Shown here piece by piece: positions 21,101-32,900 of a stretch of 64,000 nucleotides of DNA. The stretch is from Macrostomum hystrix. Its lineage: Eukaryota > Platyhelminthes > Macrostomidae. The translations under genes were made by a program, and so were the position numbers. Numbering within the stretch: position 1 is the stretch's first letter; each line of letters opens with the position of its first letter. Below the pieces are notes generated by a model. The model saw nothing but the letters and a program-made list of their open reading frames with translations, searched no databases and was not told the DNA's origin. Location: assembly GCA_950097015.1 (NCBI GenBank), contig CATNEN010000038.1, positions 6,621,001 to 6,685,000 on the forward strand, written 5' to 3'.

Positions 21101-24100
21101 CTGACGGTCTGAAGAGCTGGCGACTTGATTCTTGTTTCAGAAGATGTGCAACAAAAATTGGCCCGTGTTCTTGAGTTTCCTGTGCTTGCGTTGTTACAAT
21201 GGGGTGCAGCACAAACAATTGTCAGGGCCCCCTTGGTTGTTCTACTGTTAAGCTCTGCAGATTGGAAGCGAAAACAGGCAGACACAGCGTCCTCAGCTAA
21301 ACAGTAGACAATTTATTTAGCTTTCTAGTACAACAAAAAAGGTAAGTACAACAAGTTATCTTGTGTTGTTCTTGGCAAACATTTGCACATGCATCAAAAT
21401 GAATATTAGCCTGTTTAAACTAGAGGGATCGGAATTGTAAAGTCGTCGCTTGAACATGCGAAGTGACCTTGGAAGATGCGAATGCAAATAGAATTGTACT
21501 TATTGGCAAAGAAGCATTTAATTCGAGCAGGATTTCGATATTTTTTATGGCGAAAACCTCGTCTTCAAGTTTCTAAATTGAAAGAACCCTTGAAAATAGA
21601 GTTGATGGCCTGTGCCGTCTCAGAGACTTGAGAGGTCTCAGCCTCGGTTGAGAACGGCAAGAGTCGATCTTCTAGGCGGTTTTTAAACCAGGTGGATAAT
21701 AATGCTCTCTAACGGTGAGATTGAAAGAAATAATCAATCAAAAGCGTTGGCCCAGCAGCCAAAATTTCTGGCACCCAGGTGCACTTCAGCCAAACCCAGC
21801 ATTCCGTTTTTTGAGTACTGTACTCAAAGTATACTGAGCTTTAGTTGAGTTTTCTAAGAAACAGAAATTTTTATAGGAAATCTACTGCGCAAAGTTGCAA
21901 ACAATGTAACTCGCCATGAAAGAATGGGTCTTTCAAATGAGCCCCATTGACAGAGCTGCGACTGGATGGGGAACTCAGAAGTACTCAGAACTGCACGACA
22001 CTGACAGAAGTCTTCTGAGTTGGTATGCAACTGTGTGTATTCGCAGTGGACTTTGCCGCTTGCACACAAGCCACCGCTCTAAAACATGATATTTAATTCA
22101 TGAGACTGGCCAAGCTATGCATCTGTTTCCGTGGCTGGGCTGCCCCAGCTCTCTATCTTCTCTCATTTCACGCACCACTAGAATGCAAGTCGAGAAGACC
22201 TGTCCCCCCTTGTTGCGGGTCTTTTTCTCTTACCATTTTTTGCAGCTCCGTGGCCCATATACCTGACAGTTGTCTCACAGCTAGCTTGGCTTGAGTTTTA
22301 TGGTTACGCATGTCAGGTTTTAGCATTTTGGAATAAGTTCTCCTGTAATTTAAGAATACAAGATCCACAAAACTTAACTTATTTGGTCGGATGTTTTTAT
22401 CAGTTGGCTCTCGCTGGCTTCGGGTTGACTGCCTGTCACCAGAGTCTGCGCCCCTAAAACTTCAATCTGTTCCTATATAATTTCTCGCCACAGGGATCCA
22501 GACATCTCTAGCTACGATTATTCTCTACCGTCAGCCACAGCGTGTGTACTAACTGGCACCAGAGCAATGAGCTGCTCGAGGCAGCAGACCCAAGGCCTCG
22601 TTCGTCGGCTGGGTCTGGCCCGACTGGCGCGGTCTCACCTGTGCTCAGCGGCGAATTCAGGTTTGTTTAACTCAATTTTTTCGAACAAAACAGATAGTAG
22701 AATAATACTTGTAATTATTGAACGTAAGTTAATTAAGATCAGGGAGGTGAGTGGCAGAGCGGTTAACGCGTTTGCCCCTCGCACCAAGGTCCCTGAGCTC
22801 GATTCCGCGGTGAGGCGACATTAAATTTGGATGCAGTCGCGAATAGAAGGCTTAGAGGGTTTTCGTGCAATTTACGCCATCAAGGGCTTACGATGAAAAA
22901 GTCAGGGCAGATGTACACACTTGTGTGAGTGTCTAGTGTCTAGTGTCTAGTGTCTAGTGTCTAGCAAGCGTCTAGTTCGTGTTCACACTGTGCAAGTGAG
23001 TGAATTACGATGGGTAATTGGACTGGCCGATGAGTAGCACTGGGAGAGGCTGGTGTACTACGTGCGGGAACACTGAAAGTAATCTGGGATATAGTATGCT
23101 CGTATTATATAGTAAATAAGTGCTCATTAGTTGGCATAGAAATAAGTAAGTTTCCAGCTAGCAGCTACGAGTATGAGACGGCATAAGCTGTGGAGTAGCT
23201 AATCCTTTGCTCTCAGAAGGTCTCAGACGGCAAGAGAACTGCTTTCATTTGGGGGGGAATATATACTCTCCGAGAGGACTATAGAGAACTATACTCAAGT
23301 GTCACAGAGTAAAAAGGCTTTCTAAACGACCTTCTAGGGCCCCACTGTCGGCAGCTCGGTGAGAAGTTGGCGCCGTATCTTGACCTGTGCGTCGAGTCAA
23401 TCTTTGATGCTCTAAAGGACAGCGTTGTCTGCACGTGAGTACTGAAATTATACATTAAAGCTCTCCCGTGAACTTTTCGCACCTTTAGTACATAATGAGG
23501 AACCACTAAAACAGTCACAAGTTGCGTGTAGGACGCATTTAACACGGTACAGTACTGTAGGCGCCAAGTGGGCGCGCGTTCATTTAGCCGTGTTAGCTGT
23601 AGGCCCTGAGTTATATCGTAGTGTGCGTGGAGTTGCGAGCGATTAATGTACATCTGCACCCATCGGCCGCACGTTGCATGTTCATCACCAAATATCAAAT
23701 ATAATCGATTGCTCAGAGCCTACTTCGCTTTAGGCTTTTTCGTCTACACAAATCATCTCTCGGCTCAGCACTCCTTACAGTGGCGTCGCAAGCAGGATCC
23801 GAACCTGCGCGGGGAAACCCCATTGGATACCGTGTACACGGTATTTCGCCATCTTAAGGCCACGTAGACTGAACCGCACCTACTACAAACAGATCGAGGT
23901 CAATTTTGGATGTCGCACACTCATGTAGTAGAGTAAAGGCTTTAATAAATAGTTCTTTTAAATTTAAATTTCAATTTCAAATAATTGTATAACACGCTCT
24001 GAGTTTCTATGGCTACGGCTATGCTGAATCTGTCTCGCTAAACTGATCATAACTTTTCCCATAGACAATTGGAGAGGGCACCAATTATGCTTTATCGCAC

Positions 24101-24624
24101 GCTTTAACTGTCTATGGGTAAGATCGGCGCCTAAAGTCATGCTACGCCAGTCGAGAATAGGAATATCGAGCACGTGCACCAATTATTGATAAAAGTACTA
24201 ACGAAAGCCATTCAAACATACACGAATAACATTTTGCTTGCAGTTTCGTTAGTTTTTACGAGTGTAAATCACTCAGTGAAAGGAAGTCTCAAAAATGTTA
24301 AGCGGCATCTCCAATATATTTCTTGTTTTAATTTTTAGTCGAGCAAAACTTGCCGTCTACAAGTCGCAGAAGTGCGTGTCCTACATTCTCGGCCAAATGC
24401 AGTCTCCGTGCTACTATATGCAGTACAATTTCTACCACATCAGGTCCAGCGTTGAGGGCCGACTGCTGAGCAAGTGTCAAGCTGAAAGAGCCAGGCGTCA
24501 GATGGACCTTCAGCTGACAACGACATCCGGCAGTAGTCATTGTGGTGGCAGCTTCGCATTAAGCCATATTAGATGTTCTTTCTGGACCATTATTGTGTTC
24601 TTTGCAAACCAATATTTGAGATAA
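18152..24624 (+). CDS. Secreted cysteine-rich protein of unknown family, 4 exons
   Basis: Plus-strand exons 18152-18348, 22494-22660, 23338-23434 and 24339-24624 join in phases 2, 1 and 2 with GT-AG introns and end at TAA, giving 248 aa. Residues 1-21 form a signal peptide (MSTATVLLMLCWQLVIAAVA). The mature part has 14 cysteines spread singly through helical sequence (QCSHQQLDSVRLRCFY, LNCGRDPD, ACVLTG, SCSRQQ, HLCSA, HCRQLG, DLCVES, VVCTRA, KCVSY, PCYYM, KCQAE, HCGG, RCSF), an even number as expected for disulfide pairing. After a TTTSGSS stretch the last 20 residues are hydrophobic (FWTIIVFFA), possibly a GPI or membrane tail, although an Arg near the end makes that uncertain. I do not recognise the family. 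It is likely an extracellular or surface protein. Confidence 0.8.
18515..18722. repeat. Short hairpin MITE-like repeat with GTCTATGGCCA ends
   Basis: Contains ATGTCTATAGCCAT facing ATGGCCATAGACAT-type sequence (CTTTGGCCATAGACATTTGG) across about 27 bp, then GAGCGTGCACCA and CTGTCTATGGGTAAGAGGCG. The same pieces recur at 24000-24183 and in both arms of 26308-26606, so this is a dispersed family. It lies in intron 1 of the secreted-protein gene. Confidence 0.6.
18838..18975 (-). mobile_element. tRNA-like SINE, family 2
   Basis: Carries AGCTGGGTGAACTGAAG (as at 8380) and, on the minus strand, the B-box-like GGGGGTTCGATTCCCGA. A second tRNA-like piece (GGAGTTCGAGCC) follows at about 19012. It lies in intron 1 of the secreted-protein gene. 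Confidence 0.55.
19385..20300. repeat. 24-bp tandem repeat with a longer interspersed variant
   Basis: Unit: GATTAGACTGTGAGATATCA followed by GAGA. About every second to fourth unit is replaced by GATTAGACAGCAGTGCGGTT followed by gta, giving a higher-order pattern. The array lies within intron 1 (18349-22493) of the secreted-protein gene. Confidence 0.92.
20301..22493. other. Remainder of intron 1 of the secreted-protein gene
   Basis: Short open frames on both strands but no splice-flanked coding segment that I can support. A short palindromic patch (GTCTCAGAGACTTGAGAGGT) lies near 21619. The branch/acceptor region TTTCTCGCCACAG ends at 22493. Confidence 0.5.
22742..22929 (+). mobile_element. 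tRNA-derived SINE, family 1, 3'-truncated
   Basis: Head GTGGCAGAGCGGTTAACGCG, then CTCGCACCAAGGTCCCTGAG, the B-box region GCTCGATTCCGCGG and the body as far as CAGATGTACACACTTGTG. It stops before the 3' segment seen at 27194. A 7-bp tandem repeat (TGTCTAG, about five copies, 22928-22964) follows directly. It lies in intron 2 of the secreted-protein gene. Confidence 0.85.
23781..23870 (-). pseudogene. tRNA-Ser-like retropseudogene with encoded CCA
   Basis: On the minus strand the 3' half matches a class II serine tRNA: long variable arm GGGGTTTCCCC, T arm GCAGGTTCGGATCCTGC, acceptor strand TTGCGAC, discriminator G and then an encoded CCA. The 5' half is damaged: no matching GTCGCAA acceptor strand, a shortened D region (GTGGCCTTAAG) and an extra palindrome ACCGTGTACACGGT in the anticodon region. 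The genomic CCA suggests it came from a mature tRNA by reverse transcription. Confidence 0.6.
24000..24183. repeat. Second copy of the GTCTATGG hairpin repeat
   Basis: TTTCTATGGCTACGGC faces TTTTCCCATAGACAATTGG, followed by CTGTCTATGGGTAAGATCGG and GCACGTGCACCAAT. This parallels 18515-18722. It lies in intron 3 of the secreted-protein gene. Confidence 0.55.
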
Positions 24625-26300
24625 TTATTTCACTCCACTGATGACACTCTACTTTAACCTAGAAGTATGAGAATATTTATGAGTGGATTGACGGTCCAAT
24701 GAACGGAATGACTCAAATGAACCCATTTAAGTCCGATCTAATGATTAGCATAGATCAATATTTCCTCAGTCGATATTTTCACAAAAAACTGTCTATAATG
24801 GTTGTGGTCCTAAAGAAGAGTTTTGGCTTTGCCACACAGGCTATAGAGGTCTCCTTTCTGAGTGTCATTTTTGGCTTTAAACTTCAAAATTACGGTTTCG
24901 GACCGGTCTGTACAAGCCACATGTGGAATAACTCTATATCTGTGGTACATGCTTGCTCCGGTAAACAACAAGAATTGGAAAATCAGGTTAATTTTGGGAC
25001 CCTGTGGCAGTATTTACCTTTGCTGGTTATAAAATCTAAAAATAGCATTGATATTTCGACAACCAATCGTAGATTAGTAGCTCATAGCTATAAATAGTGA
25101 CACAATGAATAGCGTTTTATGTTTGATGCTTGTTTCATGATGTGTGCGTTTTGATTACTCTATACTCGTACTTACTGGTAGCATATTGTTTGCGAATGAA
25201 AAACACTCGAAGTGTCTAAAGAACTTTAAAATTTGAAAATTCGAAGCCATCGACATGCTCAGCGCAGTAGTCAGATTTTTCTTGGAAACGCTTCTACGCT
25301 AGCCGATCAATTCTTGCTGCAATTACGGGCTTGTTAGCTCAGCCTTGTACGTTTTAATGCGGCGAAGTTATTTAATACTTTTTATTTGTAACACGTGCAT
25401 GAAACTCTAGTATAACAAACAATTTGTTTACAAGTGTTTAGTTAATAAGACAAAATTTTCTCACTTTTATTGGGTTATTGCATTCCCACCGTAAGCTTCA
25501 TTTCGCGATATTATTTAAATAAGCATATTATTTAAAAGATGAGAGCGTCATCCAGACAACAAGACATACCGAATGCTCATGCCTGTAAAAATGAAAATGC
25601 GATGCGGTTCGCTTCAATTTAGAAGGTTACGCTTATTGTCTCGCCACGCTTGTTACATAATTATGTAAAGAAAGAGACAAAAATTGAGTAGATAGCATAG
25701 TGAAATTTTTAGCAAAAACTGATACACAATTCAAGTTAGCAAAATCTTAAATTCATTTGGCATTGAAAATTCATTTTCCTATAATGATAAATTCAACAAT
25801 TATGGCGGGTTATGCACAAGTCTTAATTTTTGTAACTTTACTTATATTAGATGGCTTTACCACAGAATACTTTGTTTTTTATTGCAAGAAGCTCAGAAAT
25901 CACTTGCTGTTTTTGGTTAAAAAGGGGGTTTTGGCTTGCGTTTAACTAAATGATGTAGTAGCTAGAGAGAATTGTTGTGAGAATGGTCTCTTACGCGTAG
26001 ACATGTACAGTTAAAGCGTGAAAAAATGGAGAAATTGCAGCACACAAAAGCATTGCGTCGACATCGTTGACTAACTATTTCGCTGTTTTTATCGTGAGAC
26101 GACCCACTGTCATGAATCTCCCGTAGGATGAGAGCTAGGTTTTGCCTCAGATACGGCCGAGTCCTGATATCGAATATATCTAAAGTTAGAAGTTAGAAAA
26201 CTGTATGTTGCCGCACGCCTCTATGGTAAAAACAAGCATTATTGAACAGCGAAATCCTCAGCCAATGATTTAGTCTGAGCGTTAATTTAGCAAATACATC
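24625..26300. other. AT-rich spacer between convergent genes
   Basis: An open stretch at 24662-25097 (plus) follows a weak acceptor (TTTAACCTAG) directly after the secreted-protein stop. It could be an alternative terminal exon but shows no recognisable domain. The rest is AT-rich with no gene seen. Confidence 0.4.
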
Positions 26301-26307
26301 ATTAGTG

Positions 26308-26606
26308 CACGCCTCCAAATGTCTATGGCCAAAAGTTATGCTCTGTTTAGCAAGACAGAATCAAGGACCACTGGAAGAAGAAGGACGAGATACCTCGTTT
26401 CTTGGAAAATTTATTGAAGGCTGCCTTTCACGGAAAAATCTACTGGCAAGATAGGAACTTTTCTCGTTTTTCACTGCATTTTTCGTAAATGAGTCTTTAA
26501 TATTCGTACATTTTCCAAGAAACGAGTTGTCTCTTCCTTCATCTCGTGGTCCTTGAACAGAATATAGCAAGTCGTGACCATAGACATTCTAGGCGTGCAA
26601 CAACCT
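26308..26606. repeat. Imperfect inverted repeat with diverged long arms
   Basis: The left arm runs GTGCACGCCTCCAAATGTCT... through AAGGACCACTGG and CTCGTTTCTTGGAAAAT. The complement of the right arm runs GTTGCACGCCTAGAATGTCT... through AAGGACCACGAG and CTCGTTTCTTGGAAAAT. The arms are about 145 bp each and clearly diverged, with almost no spacer. Outer ends match the GTCTATGG repeat family seen at 18515 and 24000. Confidence 0.65.
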
Positions 26607-26939
26607 GCCTTGACCAAAAAATGCCCCTCCAAATTGTTACAAAGACCACAATTATGTAAAAAGGACGTTATTCTTACGAAACGGCGCTTACTTACGAACA
26701 AAGTGAGGCAAGTATTTTTCGAGCCTCGAATTTTACAACTTTTTGGCTCGTAGCTGGCATTTAGCAGCGGAAATGAGATATCGTATCGCATGGAAAATAC
26801 ATTTTATAGATAGAATCAAGGGTAAATTTTCAATATATGTTCTACAGTCTCTAGAGGTCGTCAAAATTTAACGACGCTAACGACGACGCGTCGAGCAATT
26901 CACCAACAGGTTGAGTGCCTCCATTGTAGAAGCGGCTCC

Positions 26940-29900
26940 TCAGTAAGAGTTTCCGCAGGAAGATAGCTTCGACCTGATTGACAACGGGGATTCGAAGTGC
27001 GGCAGCTCGCTTGGCAACAGCGGCCGCAGCTTGGAGTCAATGTGCATCACGACAGTCGAATAGATGAATTGGTACTGAGCCAGGTTTTGCACCATGCCCT
27101 CCCGGTCGCGGCGCATACTGGTTACCGTTTTGAAAATGTCTAGAACAGCCTATAAAATTATGAAAAGGTAAAGCAATGACATTGTGTTCTTAATAATAAT
27201 AATAATTGCAGGAGGGCTGCGAGCAATGGCTAATCATTCGGTGACACTAGACCCGCAGCCAGCGCGGAGGCAATTCTGCCAATTTCGCTGACTCCTGAGC
27301 ACACACGCACACAGATACGTACGCAGGCACACATTCACACAGGTGTGTACATCTGCTCTGACTTTCTAATCGTCATGCAGTGTACACTTCACTGTGCCTT
27401 GGAGGTTGGCCCTCGAGGGCATAAATTGCACGACAAGCCCTCAAGCCTTCTGTCCACGACTGCGCCCCAAATAAATGTGGCCTCGCCGCAAAATCGAACT
27501 TAGGGACCGTGGTGCGAGAGGCAAACGCGTTAACCGCTCTGCCACCGACTCCCAGCATTTTGTTGTCAGCCTGGTTAAATTAGCTTCGGGGGTCCGGAAA
27601 ATAATGTTGGTTTTACTTTTACACCAAAGTTTCGTGTCGCATAGATCTGCTAACAGCTAGCATTCTGCTCAGTGGCTATAATCGATATTTTTAGATCAAT
27701 ACTAGAAATTAAGTTTTTAGAAGACACTTGCTGCTTTTAAACGACACCAAACTTGTGTAAATTCGACTTACCAAACGTCCGCAATAAGCAAACTGACATT
27801 ATCATATAGACTCGTTTTTTAATGCATTTTTAATGAAGCTGTTAAGTCACGATAAATTGCCATAGATTATGAGCGAGAAATTCACAGTTTTTATTAATTT
27901 TATTAACTTAACTGTTTTTATTATTTATTAATGTTTCTATTATTATTTTATTAATTTTTATTAATGCAACAAGAACTTTAACAGGAAACAGATCGAGGAT
28001 AGAGCAAAGCAAACGAATACCAAAGTATTTAATTTTCGACAGTTAAGACTTATAAGTACGAGCTATATATTCTTTGTTAGAAGTTGAACGTGCACCCATC
28101 GAAGAGGTAGTTGGCAAACATCGGCTGTTGCACACTTCGCATGTCAACTCGAGCTTGTTGCATAACTGTTGCACTAGTGGTTGCACTCGTAGTCGCCTCG
28201 GTTGGTGGGGCCAAATTGTCACTAACAGCGGTAGCAACCTTCCTGAGGGTTCTGTCACGCTTGCGTGCGAGATAACGTCGAACAGTGGACTCCGATCGTT
28301 GTCCCGTTACCGCCATTATCTCACCCATAGGCATTCCTTTGTCGAAAAGATCCGAAATACGCGTGACGCGTATGAAGTGATTCGTGTACTGCTTGGTGAG
28401 GTTGCAGACACTACTAACGTGCTTCATGAATGCAGCCAACCAATTGACACCGCGCACTTGCGTAGCAGAGAAGCGAATTTGTCCTCCCGAATCGTTAGTC
28501 AGAGGGCGCGGAAAAATGAGGACGAATTCTGCGGTAACAAACTCTGATAATGCAGGATCAACTCCCGCTGAGCGCTGTAGATCCGACTCTGTTTGCGCTG
28601 ATTTCCCTTGCATTTTGTTGGATCGCTACTCTGGTTTTTTGTCTTTAACGGCGGCAACGCAAGATATGGATTCCCATCAGCGTCGACTTCTTCTTGGAGC
28701 GTGCCAACTTGCTTTAGACTTGACAGGTGTTCTTGACCTCTCTCGCCCAGGACATACAGCAGCGTAAATAGTACTTCCTCTTGCAACCGTTCAGCTATAG
28801 AACGGTCAAAATAAGCACGCATTTTCTGTAAATCACCTTCTTCTATTGGCTCGTGCTGATTGACAGTGCCTCCATCAGCATGAAAATGCCGCACCTTTAC
28901 TCGCAGCATCCGGTTGGCAGTGGCGAACTCGTCACTGGAAATAATATTTGTTCGACGCTTCAGCACGAGAGTCAAGTACCTCTGCACTCCAGCACGAATG
29001 CAGACCAACGTAGCTGGCGAATAGCAACTGCCGTCAGATTTTTTTAGACAGAAGTAAAAGAACCTTAGAAATTCGGCCAAGCGACTGTCACTGATCAGGC
29101 TCATATCCACAGCACCATGCTTCTTCAAAAACTCCACGAACATTTTGCCATACAGAAACATGTGTTCTCGTGTAGTGATCGGCAGTGATTCCAGTTCGAC
29201 AACATCCATCGCACTGGGTAAATCAGATAGTTCTGGAAGCTCGACACTAGAAACCGCAGTGGCCTCATCAGCCGTCTCGATTTTAGACAGGTAGTCGATA
29301 AAATCTCCAAGAATTTCATCGGAACTGTGGTTCACGGCACTCAGTTCACTCAGAAAATCTAGTTCAGTAGACGAGACGCCATCTAAACTGTCGACCGGTA
29401 GATTTTTCCAGTTGATAAGAGGCATTTTCAATTAGATTTCTCTCGCTTCTTGCTTCTAGTTCTTAACTTCCTAACAGACTTCATGGTCGAGCTTTTCTTT
29501 TAGAGAACTGTATTCTAAAAAATTGTCTATGGTCCGATTAGACCCTTGACCCTGCTCACTGCCGAGCCAATATCTATGGCACGAAGACACTGCAGCGTTA
29601 CTTAATGGCGTGGCTTAATGGCGTTACATAATGATCAACCGAAAACGCTAGTCTATATGATAGTCGATATGCGCTTATGTCTATGGTTTCCGAATTAAAT
29701 AAGTTAAATAAAATTAAATAAAATTAAATAATTAAATGGCGAAGCCACTCGTGACTGTGATCATTATCCAAGTCTGAAACCATAGACTTAATCTACCATT
29801 AATTTCCGGAGAGGGGTGACTGGCTGGGGCGTCTGTCGCGCTTGACTCTCGCACCAAGGTCCCTGAGCTCGAATCGGCAACGAGGCCAAATTTATTTAAG

Positions 29901-32900
29901 GCGAAGCCCCAGTGACAGTGTACACTGCATGAGGACGGGGCTACTGTCACCCCCTCATATGAGCCAAAAGGTCTACCTTGTCAAGGCCGTGGCGCTCCAC
30001 CAGCTGCACGATCGAGTCGATGGCTATGATACAGCCGGTGCGGCCCAGACCAGCGCTGCAGTGGATCAGAAGCGGCGGCAGCGGGGTCGATATCTGCATG
30101 TGCGATTCCTTGTTGATGTCGTTCGCCTTTTTCAGCAGGTTCAGCACTGTAGTGGTGTCTCGCGGTGCTCCGTGATCTGGCCAGTTGTTGAAGCGCAGCA
30201 ACCGAATCGAGCGGGCAGCATCTATCTGTGCGAGGTTTTCCAGCTCGATCTCCGTGTCCGTGAGCTGGCTCGAACGGTTCTCACAAACGAATCTCACCAG
30301 CATGCGATCGCCTGTGCTCGACTGGAAATCGAAAATAGCCTCGGCTTTGGTTGGCCAGTATCGCTGACACTTTTTAACTCGATTTTCAACCTCTCTGGTA
30401 GCCATGATGATGACTTTGCAGCCCTCTTGCCAAACCATGTACCAGAAGTCGCCCCGTGTTGAGTCCAACGGTCCCTGAGAGGCTATGTACCTGCGATTAT
30501 ATTTGGTGTGCCCCAAGAGAATAATAACAGTAACTGCATATGACATTTGAAAAATAAATGAGATGCACGAGGATTTGGTTTAGAGGATCGCGCATCTGAG
30601 GGGGAGCCACCGAGGACGTTTTGGGGCGTCACCTGGGTTTGAGGGCGTGCCATCGGGGATTTGAGGGGGCGTCATCAGGGATTTGGGGGGCGTCATCAGG
30701 GATTTGGGGGGCGTCATCAGGGATTTGGGTGCGTCATCAGGGATTTGGGGGGCGTAACATATTAGTGGCGGCCTGTCGGTGAATTTTGTGGGAGTCGCTG
30801 CGGGTTTGTGGGGCGTTGGTCATTTGATCAGGGAACGCAAAGATGAGGGCCCCTCGCTCCACCCCTGGTTTGGTCATTTGTTATTAATAAATCACAGGTA
30901 AGGCCCAAGCACACCTGAATGGTCTATCTGGATCGCCGGGGTCATCAACCTGAATCCAGCTGGCATTGATGTAGGCCCCCTGATCACCCAGCTCAACGCG
31001 GGTGCTGTCGAATGGCAGGACATTTTTGTAGCGATTCTTGCCAGCATTCTGAGGCAGTAGGGCCACACTTTTCATGTCATTTGACGCCTTTGGCAACTGC
31101 AACGGGTTTTGTAGAATTTTCATGGTCAGATTTATACTACTGTTGTTAAGTATTATAGACGGGCGTTACAGAATCCAGAAATTTAGCTAGCTTTTTCGAA
31201 TTAGAGCATTCACTAAACTGCATTTTCTGTTTCTTCACATTCTTCACATTTCAGGAAATGTGCTGTAGTGTTTAGCCTTCTCGTCAACACGCTGAAGACC
31301 GAGGTGCTGATCGTGCCGACCGACATTCCAACGGAGCTGACATGCCGCGGCGAAGACGGGCAGACGACCACGCTCGCACGTTGCCAGCGGTTCGCCTACC
31401 TCGGCGGTCTGGTGCCCCACGTGGAGGTGGACATCTGGCGACGCAGAGGACTCGCCTGGGCGGCTTACCGGTCGGTATGCGCCGTCCTCCAGTCCAAAGC
31501 GCTGCCCGACCGTCAGAGGGCAGGCGGTGGTTGAGACCGTCCTGTTGTACAATGTCTAGACGTGGACCCTGACGTCTGCTACTAGAGCGGTTCGGTGCTG
31601 TTCCACGCTTCCTTTCAAGCTGGCGAGAGCGTTGGGACCAAGGCCCTGTACGAGAGAGCCCAGCTTCAACGTCCGTACATCATGCTGCGCCGGCGGTGTC
31701 TTTAACTGGCGGGCTACGTGATCAGGGCCGAGAGCTACTGCCCCGAGCCTCTTCAAGACGTTCTGCTGCTTACCTTGCAGGGCCCGATCAGGCGGGGCCA
31801 AGCCCGGACCCTGAGATACGTGGACTACATCCTGAGCGACGCCAGAGCGCCCGACATCGCTAACAGACCGGAGTTCGTCCGATCGCTGGCAATGCGGCGC
31901 GCCATCTGACACGGCCCCCACTTTTGACGCTGAACTCTGCGACTAGCGGGCCGTGTAGCTTGTTGTTGTTTTTGTTGTTTTTCCTGCTGGGACTCGTGCC
32001 TGTACTTTAGTTTTTTTTGTTGGCCGTTGTTCTGGCCGGTTTGGTTGACTCGGCCTCTCTCACCCTTCTCCCCCGTCTCTGCTATGTTTGCCCTGAGCCG
32101 CCACCTGATTGGCTGGGCGCGGGCGTTGCCTCTCAACCACGTGAAAGTTCAGCCGTAACGACGACCCGAGAATTAAGATACATGTTCCGCTTTCGTCTTT
32201 CGCAAATTGGGTCCAGTATCGCGACATTAGTCACCAGGGCCTGCGCGTTCGTGCGACCCCGGTTGCCAGTCGATTGCCAGCACGTTCAGTGTGACAGTTG
32301 CTGGCAAGTAGGAGGACTGGAGTATCGAATCGATCTGCTCGTAAGGAGCGCGAGGCAAGACAAGCTGGTCTCTCGGGACACAACAGTGCTGTTTAGGAAA
32401 TGCGCAGCTCAGGGAATGTGCACTTTAGGGAATGTGCACTTTAGGGAATGTGCACTTTAGGGAATGTGCAGTTCAGGAAACGCGCAGCTCAGGGAATGTG
32501 CATTTCAGTGAATGTGCACTTTATGTTACGTGCATTTTAGCACTAGAAAATTGCTAAATGGGAAATAAGGACCAAAAGATAAACTTCAACAGCTGAAGTA
32601 TCAAAAGCGGTTTCACTTGGTCGCAATTGAGAAGCAATCTCGCCTCACCATTAGAATATTGCTAAACTCTTCTTTGATGCCGTTGCGGGGGAGCAGCTCG
32701 TTCTCAACTCGTTGCCCAGCAACCCGGGCCACGAAGGCGGTGCTGACAAGCGGCTGTTTGAGAGGATAACGCCTTTGATTCGTGTCTGTCAGGCTGCGAC
32801 TTCGGTAGAAATTCACTAGCTCGGCAATGCTGGAAAATGCCTTGTAGGAGTCAATAAAATAGCTCCTGTCCAAGGCTATTCGGCGAACTTGGATTCGGAA

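Noticed and set aside
23500-23640. Possible exon around 23500-23640
   Set aside because: Short open frames on the minus strand overlap intron 3 of the secreted-protein gene, without splice signals or similarity.
24662-25097. Possible fifth or alternative exon of the secreted-protein gene
   Set aside because: The acceptor is weak, the preceding exon already ends at TAA, and the sequence lacks the cysteine pattern; left as a note only.
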